64,000 nucleotides of DNA from Selaginella moellendorffii (Eukaryota > Streptophyta > Lycopodiopsida > Selaginellales > Selaginellaceae), in contig NW_003314265.1 of assembly GCF_000143415.4 (NCBI RefSeq), positions 1,964,777 through 2,028,776 on the forward strand. Direction: 5' to 3'. The notes beneath the pieces were generated by a model that was not told where the DNA came from, ran no database searches, and saw only the letters and a list, made by a program, of their open reading frames with translations. Of the stretch, positions 9,545-20,254 are shown piece after piece (the first letter of the stretch is position 1; the number at the start of each line of letters is the position of its first letter). A program made the translations under genes and the position numbers.

Positions 9545-10885
9545 TTAGGGCAAAGCGGTATAGATTTTAAACTTCCCGTCTAGGGCGCTGCTATAGACAG
9601 TGTAGGAGGAGCTCTCGCGATCGCGGGCCATGGCGAGCGATTTCACGGGCGCACAGTGCAAATCCAGCGCGGCCACGCAGCAATGGCCCCGCCAGATCCT
9701 CACGCTCTTGTCCGCGGAGCCGCTGCACAGGAGCTCGCCGTCGATGGTCGCCGCCAGGCACAGCACCGCTCGCCTGTGCCCTCTCAGGATCTCCACCACC
9801 CTCAGATCGTGGAGATTCTCGTTCGATCGCGCCCACACTCTCACGGTCTTGTCGCCCGATCCCGAGTAGAGGAGAGTAGAATCGCGGCTGAGCAGCAATG
9901 CGTTGACGGCCGAAGAGTGATCGTGGAAGCTGGCGGCGAGGCGGTGCTTGATCTTGCGGTGATCTGATGACTCCCAGGCTCTGATCTCGCCGCTGGCGGA
10001 GGCCGAGTAGAGTGTCGTCAATCCATCGCCATCACAAGAAGCCACCGCGAGCGCATTCACTGCGTCGTCGTGAGCCGTGAAGGATTCCACGCACTTGATG
10101 GCGATGGAGGAGGAGCTGGAGGATGCGGCGATCCTCCACACCTTGATGGACTTGTCCCAGGATCCCGAGTAGAGGATCTTCCCAGAAGAACTGATTGCTA
10201 GCGCCGAGATAGCGTCCCTGTGCTGGACGAGCTTGGTGGAGTCCGAGGCGTCCGATCGTCGTTTTCGTCTTGGAAGGCGATGGCTATGGTGCTGCTGCTG
10301 CTGCTGCTGGTCGCGGTCGCGACTCATGGAAAGCGATCGGAAACACATTCTATCCTGGAGGCTTGGTAGCGTTGCGGAGAGCTCGTGCTTGACGACCATG
10401 AGCTCGTCCTGGCTCTCGGCGATCCTTCTCGTCCACACTCTGATCTTCATATCGCGATGGGCGGTGAAAACTCTGGCGCCGCTCGCGAGGATTGCTCTCA
10501 CCGGTGGGGTTTTGGGAGCAAGGCTGCCAACTGTGGACAATTCCCTGCTGCTACAGTCGAGCACGTCGATCCGCCGGGAGATGGAAGTGTTTGATGACAC
10601 GTAAAGGAAACAGTGATCCCCTTCGGTGGAGGCGAGTGCCATAGCCACGGCTTGATCGCCGGGAAAGCTTGTTACACACTCCAAATTAGCTCTGCGATCG
10701 CACCTGGAAGACGAGGAGGAAGACGAGGATGCCGAGCTGCGATCGTCTCGGCTGCTTGATCGCGACGATAATTTGCTGCCGCTGTTGCAGCTACTACCGC
10801 TCGTGCTAGATGATGAGAACTTGTCCAGTGGTTCCTTCGCCTTGGAGCCAGACTTGAGATGTTTGGAGAGCGCCAAGCACTTCAT
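9545..10885 (-). CDS. JINGUBANG-like WD40 repeat protein (second copy)
   Basis: This intron-less WD40 protein is read on the minus strand. I place the start at MKCLALSKHLK (10885, 446 residues). The frame stays open to an ATG at 11005, which would add 40 residues that do not look like the family. After a Ser-rich low-complexity segment come blades ending VFTAHRDMKIRVW, LYSGSWDKSIKVW, LYSASASGEIRAW, LYSGSGDKTVRVW, LCSGSADKSVRIW and VYSSALDGKFKIY. Blade order and phrasing parallel the gene at 7.4-8.8 kb, so the two are diverged paralogues flanking eL37. The likely role is a JINGUBANG-type scaffold. The C-terminus ends at a TAA at 9545-9547, close to the eL37 telo-box region. Confidence 0.83.
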   Translation of the reverse strand: MKCLALSKHLKSGSKAKEPLDKFSSSSTSGSSCNSGSKLSSRSSSRDDRSSASSSSSSSSRCDRRANLECVTSFPGDQAVAMALASTEGDHCFLYVSSNTSISRRIDVLDCSSRELSTVGSLAPKTPPVRAILASGARVFTAHRDMKIRVWTRRIAESQDELMVVKHELSATLPSLQDRMCFRSLSMSRDRDQQQQQQHHSHRLPRRKRRSDASDSTKLVQHRDAISALAISSSGKILYSGSWDKSIKVWRIAASSSSSSIAIKCVESFTAHDDAVNALAVASCDGDGLTTLYSASASGEIRAWESSDHRKIKHRLAASFHDHSSAVNALLLSRDSTLLYSGSGDKTVRVWARSNENLHDLRVVEILRGHRRAVLCLAATIDGELLCSGSADKSVRIWRGHCCVAALDLHCAPVKSLAMARDRESSSYTVYSSALDGKFKIYTALP

Positions 10886-11005
10886 GATTGAAGCTAAGAT
10901 CCTGGACCCGGAGAACACAGGTTTTAAGAGGAATCTCACCCGGAGATAAGGATCTAGCACGGGAAAAGAGAAGTTCCACAAAAGTCGCCACCATTGTGTT
11001 GACAT

Positions 11006-11429
11006 TTAAACGGACGAGAAGTCTAACAAGACGCTGGCTTGGCTGGCTGGAAACAAACAATCAAGAACAAAAGGAGGTGGAGGACGTGTTTTCGGGAAGA
11101 AAATCCGCGAGAAATGTGTGCTAGCTATCGAAAAATCACCACAGCGCCGCATTGGGCCGCACTTTGGCTTGAAAGTCTCGATTAAAAGTAAAATGTGTCG
11201 CGATTGGGTTTGCAGGACATGATATTTTTTGCCTTCGAAGTTCTGGGGATTCACGCAAAATCAAACACATCAAAAAGTGCTAGATTGATACGAGAGTTTC
11301 TTAGCCACTGTTTTTGGTCGAGCTGTTTGTTTGTGATTGGACGCCCGCGTGATTCCTTTCCCTGGAAGAAATAGACACACAAGATTTCTGAGCTTTAGTA
11401 GACATGGTCCACGAGCCTTTTCCTGGAGC
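11006..11429. other. Intergenic, putative promoter of the second WD40 gene
   Basis: No coding frame with family support is visible on either strand. The segment separates the last intact left-block gene from the first pseudogene fragment. Confidence 0.4.
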
Positions 11430-11645
11430 CTGGAAGGGAAAGTTTTTACGTGGACGGAAGTGAGAGAGAGACAGTAAACTTCTACGTATAGCTACGCCGC
11501 CCTCTTCTTGAACTTATATCAGGCTGTGCTGACTGCAAGGTGACCAGAGTGTGAGATCGTACCTTTTCATCCAGGTAGTGCTTCAGCTAGCCGCTTTGAT
11601 CCTGTTTCTTGTCCTCCCGGCTCTTCCATAATTCTAGAATCTAGA
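11430..11645 (-). pseudogene. Fragment of the RAD50 3' end and downstream flank
   Basis: This stretch resembles 46235-46550, the terminal exons and 3' flank of RAD50, in the same orientation. Shared blocks include TTTTTACGTGGACGG, a TCTTGAACTT run, ATCAGGCTGTGCTG followed by CTGCAAGGTGAC (the last-exon acceptor), and GGCTCTTCCATAAT at the far end. The copy has lost parts of the coding exon, including much of the conserved C-terminal region. It marks the left edge of the duplicated mosaic. Confidence 0.7.
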
Positions 11646-11845
11646 GTTGAATACAAGTTTTGTGACCCTCCCCAGCAAAATCCACCAGTGCCAAGGAAAA
11701 CTTCGTATATCAAATCAAATCAGATCCATTGCTCCAGAGGTTCTGGAGGTTAAGAACAGCAACGATTTCCGGTGCAAATTGTTGCTAGTAGACCTCTGAT
11801 TGAACTGCTTCTCTTTGTCATTCCTTTTAGTCAACAGCAATCCAG

Positions 11846-12450
11846 CTTCCTCACCCTCCACCACAGTCCACTTAAAGCCCGACTGGTAACCCATCGCTAG
11901 TACATCCTTAGAAGCATCTCAGCTCAATCCTGTGCTGAAATGTATGTAAAACAACGCATCTACAGGCTGGTGAGACAATCGCCTTCAACTCTGACAAAAT
12001 CTTTAGTTTCATCGAAACTCCTGTCTCAACTCTCTTCACAGACGAGCTTTGCAGGAGTAGAAATGATGCTGGAAGAGAGCGAGATCGAGGCGGAGATACC
12101 CGAAAAAGACCTTGAGATTATCTGGAGGCAAACGCCGGCAGAACGTAAACAAGGTCGAGACTGCTGTTCGTGTCACGCACATTCCAACACATTGCTCTTC
12201 GCTTCTAAGGTACATGAAACAATGTTTCTAGAGATCTAGCGCTGTAAAACTTTCTTCGAGTTCGAGAGAAGCCAAAGAGACGTTGTCAAGGCGGAGTGGG
12301 GGCAGCAAATAAGAAACTACGTCTTCCATCCTTACAGGATTTGAGAACAAACGCGGAAACGTCGGACATCAGTGTCATCATGGGTGGGAATTTGGAGCCA
12401 CTTCTCACAGCGTATCTCATGTCCAAGCAATCCAGTGCCAGTGTAAGTTG
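11846..12450 (+). pseudogene. Rearranged PrfB fragments (unit 1)
   Basis: Pieces of the plastid release factor gene lie in two orientations. Positions 11846-11955 match the intact gene in its own orientation (compare 3075-3180), while 11956-12450 are inverted, so the copied exons read on the plus strand. Recognisable remnants are RLVRQSP of the SPF region and TSFAGVEMM. The GGQ exon is frameshifted by small deletions, and remnants of the 3' exon lie at 12290-12440. No intact frame remains. Confidence 0.85.
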
Positions 12451-12474
12451 CTTGAGATAGTTCCATGGTTAATA

Positions 12475-13600
12475 CATTATGTTCTATTTCTCTTGATACT
12501 CTTTACGGTTTTTGTCTGGGCAAATCATACGTGCTTATTAGTATCTTGTCCAGGCATCGGGTGCGGAGGAGTTTAACTATGGCAGTCGTATTGATCATGT
12601 TCGTATTGCCGGTCCCTGCGCTGGCCATTGTCAGTGTCCTGATGGATCGCATGACAATAGTAGCTGTGACGGATTTGCAGAGTGTGGAACAGATATGTGT
12701 GACATTCTTCTTAAGTTTAAGCGTGCAAAGCTGGACACCCTTCCGAGGTACGCAAAAAAGACAGACTAGTTGTTGCCAGTGTTGATGTTTCTCCATGGAA
12801 GATGGAGTGGTGGGAGAAGCTTAAAACTGGATGGTTCAGTTCACGCTCCTGTTATTCTGCAGCTTAAGCATTTACCTTCCATGAAGCTCCACAACTGGCC
12901 GCTCGATTTATGCCTGAGCTTCGCGGTCGTCAGCAAAGTATTGCTAAGTAACTTCTTATAGCGAAGGACGTTTCTGACAACCGCTCGTGCTGACTGGTAC
13001 AGTTTCCATTTTCAGAAAGCTCAACGAGAGAGCAACAGCTAACACCGAGCCAGATACAAGCCGAAATGTCTCCAAGCCCGCTTTTACACAGGAAACGGGC
13101 AGCAGGAAATTACAGAGGCTGTCACAAAGCAGATTGACAGGGTTTTGCTATCGAAGGCATGAATCTTCTGACAAAATGAGCTGCACAAACGTCGTAGTGC
13201 ATGGACAGAGCTCCAGCCTTACGGATGGAATCCAGCAATCACCTGAATTATGTGACAATAACAACTGCTCAGAGGTTGCAGCTTGCGAGGAGAGTGCCAG
13301 TCTCATGGATATGTCAGATGAAACACCGATGAGAAGCTCTCAGCAGAGCTTGGAAAAATCGGCAGCAGATCTTCCATTGTGCAAGGGACACAGTGAGCCT
13401 TGTGTCGTGAGAACAGTTAAGAAGGCTGGTCCCAAACTTGGTCGTGGTTTCTACGTCTGTGATCGAGCAAAGGTAATCTGCCTTGAAAGATTCTTCATAT
13501 TTTATTCGTTGTTTCCAACAGGGCCCAGCTTCCAATCCTGAAGCAAGGTGCGATCATTTTCAGTGGTCTTCGTCCAGGACAAAAAAGAAGTGAAAAGTCG
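12475..13600 (+). pseudogene. APE2 fragment, exons 7-10 (unit 1)
   Basis: The copy begins inside the sequence equivalent to APE2 intron 6 and keeps exon 7 ([12 protein letters not shown] region), exon 8, exon 9 with the GRF finger, and exon 10. Exons 1-6 are absent. Exon 9 has lost the segment just before the GRF finger. The last exon reads on through CDHFQWSSSRTKKK to a TGA, which shows how the intact APE2 probably ends beyond the left window edge. Without its EEP catalytic half the copy is a pseudogene. Confidence 0.88.
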
Positions 13601-13764
13601 CTTCTATATCTAAGCTATTAACGTGCATTCGAGTACAACGACTGTTATATCTCAGCTTCGCTGCTTAGGTGAGGGCGTTTTAACACATCTACTTCTGTTT
13701 GTGAATGTTTTTTATTTTCCAGACAATCATATCTAAGATCACTCCTAAGAAGGAAAGTGCCTTC

Positions 13765-14015
13765 AAGTCTACTTGATGAGTTTCCTGAGCTCGCTCACAA
13801 GCTCGGGATCCGAGACTTGGAACGCCTTGGTAATTACATCGTCGCTCACGTCCGGCAAAGACCGTCTTTGCAACCTCGAAGTCCCCGGATTCTGGCTGTT
13901 AAACGTGGCGATCCCCACAGCTTCCTACTTCCGAACGTTGAATTGGAAGTGGACGACCCGAGGAAACATGACCCGACACGAACATGTTCCCGGCCTACAA
14001 AGAGGAGCTCCGTAC
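13765..14015 (-). pseudogene. Germin-like protein 3' fragment (unit 1)
   Basis: On the minus strand a cupin C-terminal segment reads FPRVVHFQFNVRK, an in-frame TAG, then EAVGIATFNSQNPG, followed by LPDVSDDVITKAFQVSDP, ELVSELRKLIK and a stop. The SQNPG and SDDVxTKAFQ motifs are typical of germin-like apoplastic cupins. No N-terminal half or signal peptide is present. The fragment points away from the APE2 pseudogene, which suggests that a germin-like gene lies convergent to the intact APE2 outside the window. Confidence 0.72.
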
Positions 14016-14568
14016 GCATAAGGGTCCTCGTCTGATCCTGGAGCACAGGCCAGCAGGCTGGAGGAGAAGAATGGCCAAGCAGCAGCTCACTGAGAATGCT
14101 CTTTCCCTAGTCTAGAATTTTCAATGAGAATTTTTTACTTGCATGCTACGCTCATGCATGCACAGGGGCTGAATCGTAGGACTCCTGCGTTGCACGGTTG
14201 CTTTGTGGAAACTTTGGAGTGTGCGATGATGTGGAGAGAGGTCTTAAGGTTTGATCACTAAGTTCCCTGGACAGCAGATGCATTATATGAGCTCTGGACA
14301 TACAATGGCATGGTCATCTTCTTTCACGATGGTAAGAAGCAACAATCTCTTTTTGTCCTTTCGTGAGATAGGCAGGAGGAAAATTTCCTAGTGGCCGCCA
14401 TCACCCAGTCAGTTTTTTTTCAATCCCGTGCAGTGGACGCGGGAGGAAATGGAAAGCTCGTTCCAAGAGATTGGGAAGCAATTCGTAGGGAAATCAGTCA
14501 TCAATGTTCCTGGGATTTGAATAAAAAACTGCTTCTTCATTTTAGTAGTTTTACTAAGCCCTTCTTCT
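14016..14568. other. Spacer 3' of the Roco gene, shared with unit 2
   Basis: This is non-coding sequence that recurs at about 22290-22690. A stretch near 14065-14150 (GCCAAGCAGCAGCTC...CTAGTCTAGA...TTACTTGCATGCT) recurs once more, diverged, at 18650-18740, so the intact Roco gene is flanked by a direct repeat. Confidence 0.5.
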
Positions 14569-17500
14569 TTAATAATGGTGATCTTTACAGACCCAGCCAC
14601 TTGGACTTTTGACGAGTCCAAAGCACTTCTTCATCATCAAGATTCGGTCCTTGCCATATCGTTGAGGTGAATTCTTTTTCACATACTCAAACAACTCCAC
14701 AATGTCATCTTTTGATGCTGGTTGCAACCTGTTATTGAGATCGCCTTCAAAGCAGGAGTCGATTGTAGCCTTCAAGCCATTTGCACCAAGCTCAATCAAG
14801 GTGCCAACCAGCTCCCCTCCCTCAGGCATTGCCACTTTACCGAGCTTTGCAAGGGTGAAACACATTGTGATGGCTGGGACGAAGATGTTGCTATACTTTT
14901 TGAACCATTGATTTGGGATAGTGATTGGTACTCCTGGGTACTTCTTCAAATCAACTGGGTGACAGCCGCTCGGATGCTCACATAAGTAGCTAATATTTGC
15001 TCGTTTCCCTATCAGTGGTGAATATTTTAGTAACAGACTTGACGCCATTGTAAGGTGCGGGAGTTTTGGACACTCCAGCTTAATGGATTCCAACAGTGAT
15101 GAGCAGCTCTTGATCAATGCGTTTTCTGTGTCTTTCAGGCCCTTTTGCAGCTTCTGTAAAGATTCTTTGATATCTGTTATGGAGACCTTAAAGTCCTCCA
15201 TATATATCTGAATCCCCTGCATTTGACGCTTATGTAATTGGTAGCAAAACTTGGCAAGGTTGCTCATGTCATCACTTTCAAACTTTGGGATCTCAACCTG
15301 CACAAGCTGTTGCTGCTGGCTTTGATACACAGGCACTATGTGCTGGTTGTATTCTTTGACAACCTCTTCAACAGCACGCTTACGTGGCTGAATAATCTCG
15401 TTGACTTCACTTGGCATCAAGAGTTCCAAGGCACTTGTGGAGTCACCAAAACCCCAGGTAAAGTGATAATCAAAGCCCTCCCTGGCTACCATCTGTTTAA
15501 CCTCTTGCAGTGCCCAACAGCTCTTGCTGTTTTCATTGCATGACCCCTGTTGTCGTGATGCTTTTCCAAATTGTCTTACCTTTACTGGATTTAGAGCATG
15601 CTCTTCAAGCTTGATGAAAGGACAGGCCCTGTTAGTTTCCTTGACTACACAATCCCGTATCTCCTTCATGAACTGCTCCCCTTTGAGTCCCCTCTTTTCT
15701 TCCTTGGGCACCATCAACATAATATCCACCCATTGCCGATCTGTCCAATGCTTATAATCCCCACCAATAGTCACCAGAACTTGAATGAGATCCTCTTGGA
15801 AGGAAACCCAACCAGCACCAATGTTACTTCCATGGCCCCATCTGTTACACATCTCCTTCACCTTGGCTTGAATAACTGCAAAAACTCCTACTTTCAACCA
15901 ACAAACACACAGACATCAATGTTTAATCTCAATCCCAGCAGTGAAGAGCATAATTACCTGATGGGAGAAGAACGAAGCCCTTCATAGTGTCGTCTGCTTG
16001 CAATCTCCGACCCCAACAATCATATGTTTGCTCGCTTTCAATCCATCCAGTGAACTCATCACGCAATAATGCAGGCACAATGAGGTGTTCTGGCAGATTT
16101 CGTGGCTCTGACCACCTTATGTCCCAGCTCCTCATGCCATCAGGAATCAAAACCCCCATCTCACAAAGCAGCTTGAGCAGGAAATAGATGTTGCCCTCTG
16201 CAGTCTCTCCAAGTATTTTGAGCTCTTGTACTGCTTTCGCAGTAGACCACTTGGGCTCCCCCCACTTCATTGTATTGTTTCTGTCTTGCTTAGGAATGAA
16301 AATTCCTAACACAGTATGGAGAAACCATGGCATGTCTAGAACTGCATTGTTGACAATCAATGCAGCTTCCTTGTCGTTTGGATGCGTGTTTTGATATGTG
16401 TCATCTGCCCCAAAGTAGACCACTTCTCCCATGTCATGTAGGCAGATGAATGTGTATTGTGCAGCAAATGCCTGATCTTCTTTCTCCCCCTGGAACCAAG
16501 CCTTGGACATCTCATGTAGGTCGACCACCCTCTGCTGGACAATTGTTTGTGCCCGTTTGTGGATATGATACCATGGTGTGGATGAAGCCCGCTCTCTGAT
16601 AACCTCATCACAAGTCCAGGGAATCACAGTAACTTCATTTATCATTTCGCCCACTGCTATAGCCAGCTTGGGCTTCAGTTCCTTCTGTACCTGACGAGCA
16701 TTCAACCCATTCACCTCGAAATAGTGATCACCACGTTGGCCCTGAACAAAGTCTAGCTTGTCCTTATACTTGAGTAACAGTGTCGTCGCAGCTGCTCGAG
16801 CTTCTACCAAGAAACGGTCATGACGAACAAAGATGTTGAGTACTAAGAAAATGGTGGGTTTCCTAGCTGGTGTTGCAGTTTGGTGGGCCGCTATGAAGCG
16901 AAGCCAGTATTGGAGCTCTGTTTCCAAGTCACCTCCAGGACCTCCAACCTTGCACACCACCATGAAGAGATCTTTGTCGCTGCCCCTGAGGAAATAGTGA
17001 TGAAAAGCGTGGTAGACCTCCTGGCCTCCCAGATCGTAAATCAGGAGTTTCTTCCTCTCTCCAAATCTGAGAGTCCTCCTCTCAATTCCCACTGTTGATG
17101 CATGATCCTGACTCACACACTGGCAGAGGGCTGCATAGGGGCGGACCAGATTGGTGGAGATGGTGGTCTTGCCCGAGGCAGTGTGGCCGCACATGAACAG
17201 CTTGGTAGTTGATGGTGTGACTGGAGGGTTTTCTAGAGCGCTTTGTGCAAGAACGGGGCTCTTCTGAAATAGAGCATTCCGGTACTTCACCCTCAACCAT
17301 CTGTCCTCCAACAGTTTGGAAGCCCATTCCCCGCGAATGCGCAGTCTCTGGATCCGGTTGCTGTAGTTGGCCTCCAAATTGCTGAGAATCGCATCTTGAT
17401 ACTCCTTGAGAGGAAGACTAAAGTACTCACATGAGGAGAAGCTTTCCCTCTGCTTAAGAAAATCGGTGTCAATATCAATGTTGAAAAAACCACTCACCTT

Positions 17501-18388
17501 CACCCCCAAGGAGAAACTTTCAAGCTTGCAATATGGGCTCGTCAGCAGCCGGCCCAGCAGCTGAACGATAGATAAAGGTAAATAGAATGGTGTTAACTCC
17601 AGGAACCAGAGCTTGGACTTCGCATTGTTGTTTATGCAATCTTCTAGCAGGGAAATCTCCGCAGGGCTGGGCTCATTTGAAATTCCTAGGCCCTCTATTG
17701 CTCCGCAGATTTGGCTGAGTAGCGCCTGATCATTTGGGATGTCGATCAGCGTAAGCTTCCGTAAACTTGTTCCAGCCTGGAAGAGGGCAGGAGTCAAGTA
17801 TTCATTCTGATCCAGGGACAGCTCCCAGATCTTGCAGGCTGGATCTTGCAGCAGCTTCTCCAGATGGGGCGAGCAATCGCAATGAAAAAACTCCAGACGT
17901 TCTAAATACTTCGGAAGTGTTGATCCTGCTAAAGCATCTAAATCTACAGCACAGGAATATACAAAAAGCGTCTTGAGCTTGATTGGCATCCCCTTGTGCT
18001 TGGCAGCAGCAATAGCTTCATCGAAGCTGCGAATCACCAACTCGCGAAAATCTATTTCATATATTCCAAGGCTGCTTAGCTTGGACACAGCTGCTTCTAG
18101 AAACCCCTCCGCTTTGTGGTAGCCCTCTCTGCGCAGGATTACGTGCTCCAGAATGTTGTCCTCCTGCAGCAGCAGCTCACGGAAGCCTTCGAAGTCTTCT
18201 GAATCGAATTTTGCTGCTCTATATCTGTTCAGCTCGAACACATGCGACACCCAATGGTACCACATCTCAGAGCGAATGCTTCCCAAATCCTCGTAATCAT
18301 CTATCCGGGCCTGCTTTGGCTCCCCCATAACTTCCCTCAGAATACCCTCAGAAATTACAACAAATGTCGCTGATGAATGAACATCCAA
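14569..18388 (-). CDS. Roco-family protein: LRR - Roc GTPase - COR - C-terminal domain
   Basis: Two long exons are present. Exon 1 runs from 18388 to about 15958. It is joined through a short intron (about 60-95 nt; the acceptor is near 15895 or 15880) to exon 2, ending at 14569; total about 1,240 residues. Residues about 150-330 carry leucine-rich repeats of the ribonuclease-inhibitor type (LPKYLERLEFFHC, KIWELSLDQNEYL, LRKLTLIDIPN). Near residue 400 is a P-loop, GHTASGKTT, and near 451 the switch DLGGQEVYHAF, where Gln follows DLGG as in Roc domains. The COR-like region begins around 570. The exon-2 product (about 440 residues) has a coiled segment and then CEHPSGCHPVDLKKYPGVP. TORNADO1 of Arabidopsis is the nearest plant relative I know by architecture, but orthology is not shown. 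The frame is intact, unlike the copy at 22.7-44.7 kb. Its cellular role is unknown. Confidence 0.85.
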
Positions 18389-19069
18389 ATGACAACTTGG
18401 AAGTGGCTAGCAAAGATGAGTAAGTGGCTGCTTGGCTTTAAACATGAAATCAGATGCCAATTCTGATAGCAACGCAACCCTACGGTGCACGTTGTACAAA
18501 GTCATGCCAAATCTATTTCTCTTTCTTTTGCTTTTGCTTTGTAAAGGTAATTGTTTTTGTAAGCAATTAGCAAAGCACATGCGTTAGACAAGCTGTACAA
18601 GTTTCGTATGTCGTTCGATGCTTGAGCACAAGCCAGGTAGCTTGCGAAGAGAAGAATGCCAAGCAGCAGCTCGTTCTCTCACTCAGAGCGTCTCCGAGTC
18701 TAGAAGTTTACAATAACAACGATTTAATTACATGCTCTCAAATTCTCGATCTTGAATGGATTTTAGTCCACAAAAATGCGCCTCCTATATATTTACATGG
18801 AGAAAATGATTTACGGGAAACAGAGTATGTCATTTAACTAGAAAACTAACAAGATCTTCCAAGAAAGAAGAAAAAGAATAAGAAAGAAGACCCACAGGGA
18901 TATCACATCCACGGCGTTGGGTCGCCGTTGCCAACAGGTTCTTCCATCTTGCCGGAAGAAAGAAAAAAAGAAAAGAAAAGAGGATTAAAGCAAGATCCGG
19001 AGAGACAAACCTGATCATGCAGTCGGATGAGGATGGAGGCCCAGCGCCGTGCGCGAAAACGAGCAGCGG
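18389..19069. other. Upstream region of the Roco gene
   Basis: No gene is supported. Positions 18645-18740 are a diverged repeat of 14065-14150. A purine-rich run (GAAAGAAGAAAAAGAAT type) lies at 18855-18985. Confidence 0.4.
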
Positions 19070-19565
19070 CACCGGATTCAGGCGCGGTCGCTTTGTTTGG
19101 ATGGTTTCGAGCTCATCCACAGCGGGCTAGACAGCTTTTTGGTGGAGGGATTTGCTTAGAGTTCTTTTGCAGTACGGGGGACTGGCTTTCATGGCAGCGA
19201 TTTGGGAGGTACATTCTTGGAAGAGCTTGCTTGGATGGTTTCGAGCTCATCCACAGCGGGCTAGACAGCTTTTTGGTGGAGGGATTTGTTTAGAGTTTTT
19301 TTGCGGTACGGGGGATTGGCTTTCATGGCAGCGAACACGTCAATGTTATTGACTTGATTCTCTCGTGGTTTTCTTGCTGTTTTCTTTGGTTTAGACATCC
19401 GCGACGAAGAACGGGGATACGCAAAACAAAGAAGCAAAGAAAAGCGAGAATATTTGTTTCACATGAAATCATCAAGTGTGGTACTAAGAAACGAAAAGAT
19501 CTTTCCATTAAAGGGCTTTTTTTTATATTGCTTCAGGTTTCTAGGGTTTAGCGACGGAAGAAAAC
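19070..19565 (+). repeat. Duplicated block with an internal tandem repeat of about 134 bp
   Basis: The block from GATTCAGGCGCGGTCGC to the TCTAGGGTTTAGCG region recurs at 44700-45125. Within it, a unit of about 134 bp (from about 19095) starting GGATGGTTTCGAGCTCATCC is tandemly repeated from about 19229. The copy at 44.7 kb has a single unit, so the tandem doubling post-dates the larger duplication or was lost there. Confidence 0.75.
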
Positions 19566-19574
19566 GTTTTAGAC

Positions 19575-20247
19575 CATCAAAGATGCTCCCGCCCGATCGA
19601 GCTCAGGGCCTACATTGCCACGGGTTCCAGGGACGTAGAGGGCGACGATGGGGAAGTACTCTCCCATTGTTTGGGACCTTGACGACGGCAGGAAATCTGA
19701 TGCCCTTGTCTATATTCTCCGAGGCGGCTGCTGCTGGAGAGGATGAAACACAGCCGATTGACACCGACGTGCTTTCCAGCGGTGGTGGTGACAAAGACAA
19801 TTCCGGGAGCCGAGATGAGGAGCAGCGGTACGAGCAGGAACTTTACGAGAAAGAGCTTGTGGAACTTAGCGACGACGATGGTAGTGCTCCAGACGAGCGC
19901 TTGGGGTCGGACTCGGACTAGGACGATAGATCGCTGCCCCCACAGCTACGTAGTATTGATATGCTGCGAGGCTGCCGAAGCGTGGACGAGTTTGAGAGGC
20001 TTAACAAGATCGACGAGGGGACTTGTGGGGTCGTCTATCGTGCTCGGGACAAGAAGAGTGGAGAGATTGTGGCGCTCAAGAGAGTGAAGATGGACCACGA
20101 GAGAGAAGGATTCCCCATGACTTCTGTACGGGAAATCAACGTTCTTCTCTCGTTTCACCATCCATCAATCGTGGATGTCAAGGAAGTTAGTCTCATGCCT
20201 TACAAAGCAATGACCAGTGCTCTTTCTGAGTATCTGCACGACGACTG
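19575..20247 (+). pseudogene. Truncated CDKG/CDK11-type kinase fragment
   Basis: After a frame-broken N-terminal region (SEAAAAGEDE, then RDEEQRYEQELYEKELVELS) the sequence reads [20 protein letters not shown]. It continues [32 protein letters not shown] and [13 protein letters not shown]. This is the start of the kinase domain of plant CDKG (CDK11-like, splicing/cell-cycle kinase), including the PLTSLRE-type cyclin-binding helix. The match stops after about 80 kinase residues, before the catalytic loop, so it cannot be an active kinase. The Gly-rich loop has Cys in place of the usual Tyr (GTCGVV). Confidence 0.82.
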
Positions 20248-20254
20248 ATCAAGC

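Noticed and set aside
13314-13535. Small minus-strand frames over the GRF finger copies (also at 62-280 and 21713-21961)
   Set aside because: They are antisense shadows of APE2 exon 9 and its pseudogene copies.
15929-18388. NLR immune receptor (NB-ARC-LRR)
   Set aside because: LRRs precede the nucleotide-binding domain, and the switch is DLGGQE rather than the NB-ARC kinase-2/RNBS/GLPL set; the order fits Roco.
19961-20248. Functional CDK gene
   Set aside because: It ends after the cyclin-binding helix without catalytic or activation loops and runs into PrfB pseudogene sequence.
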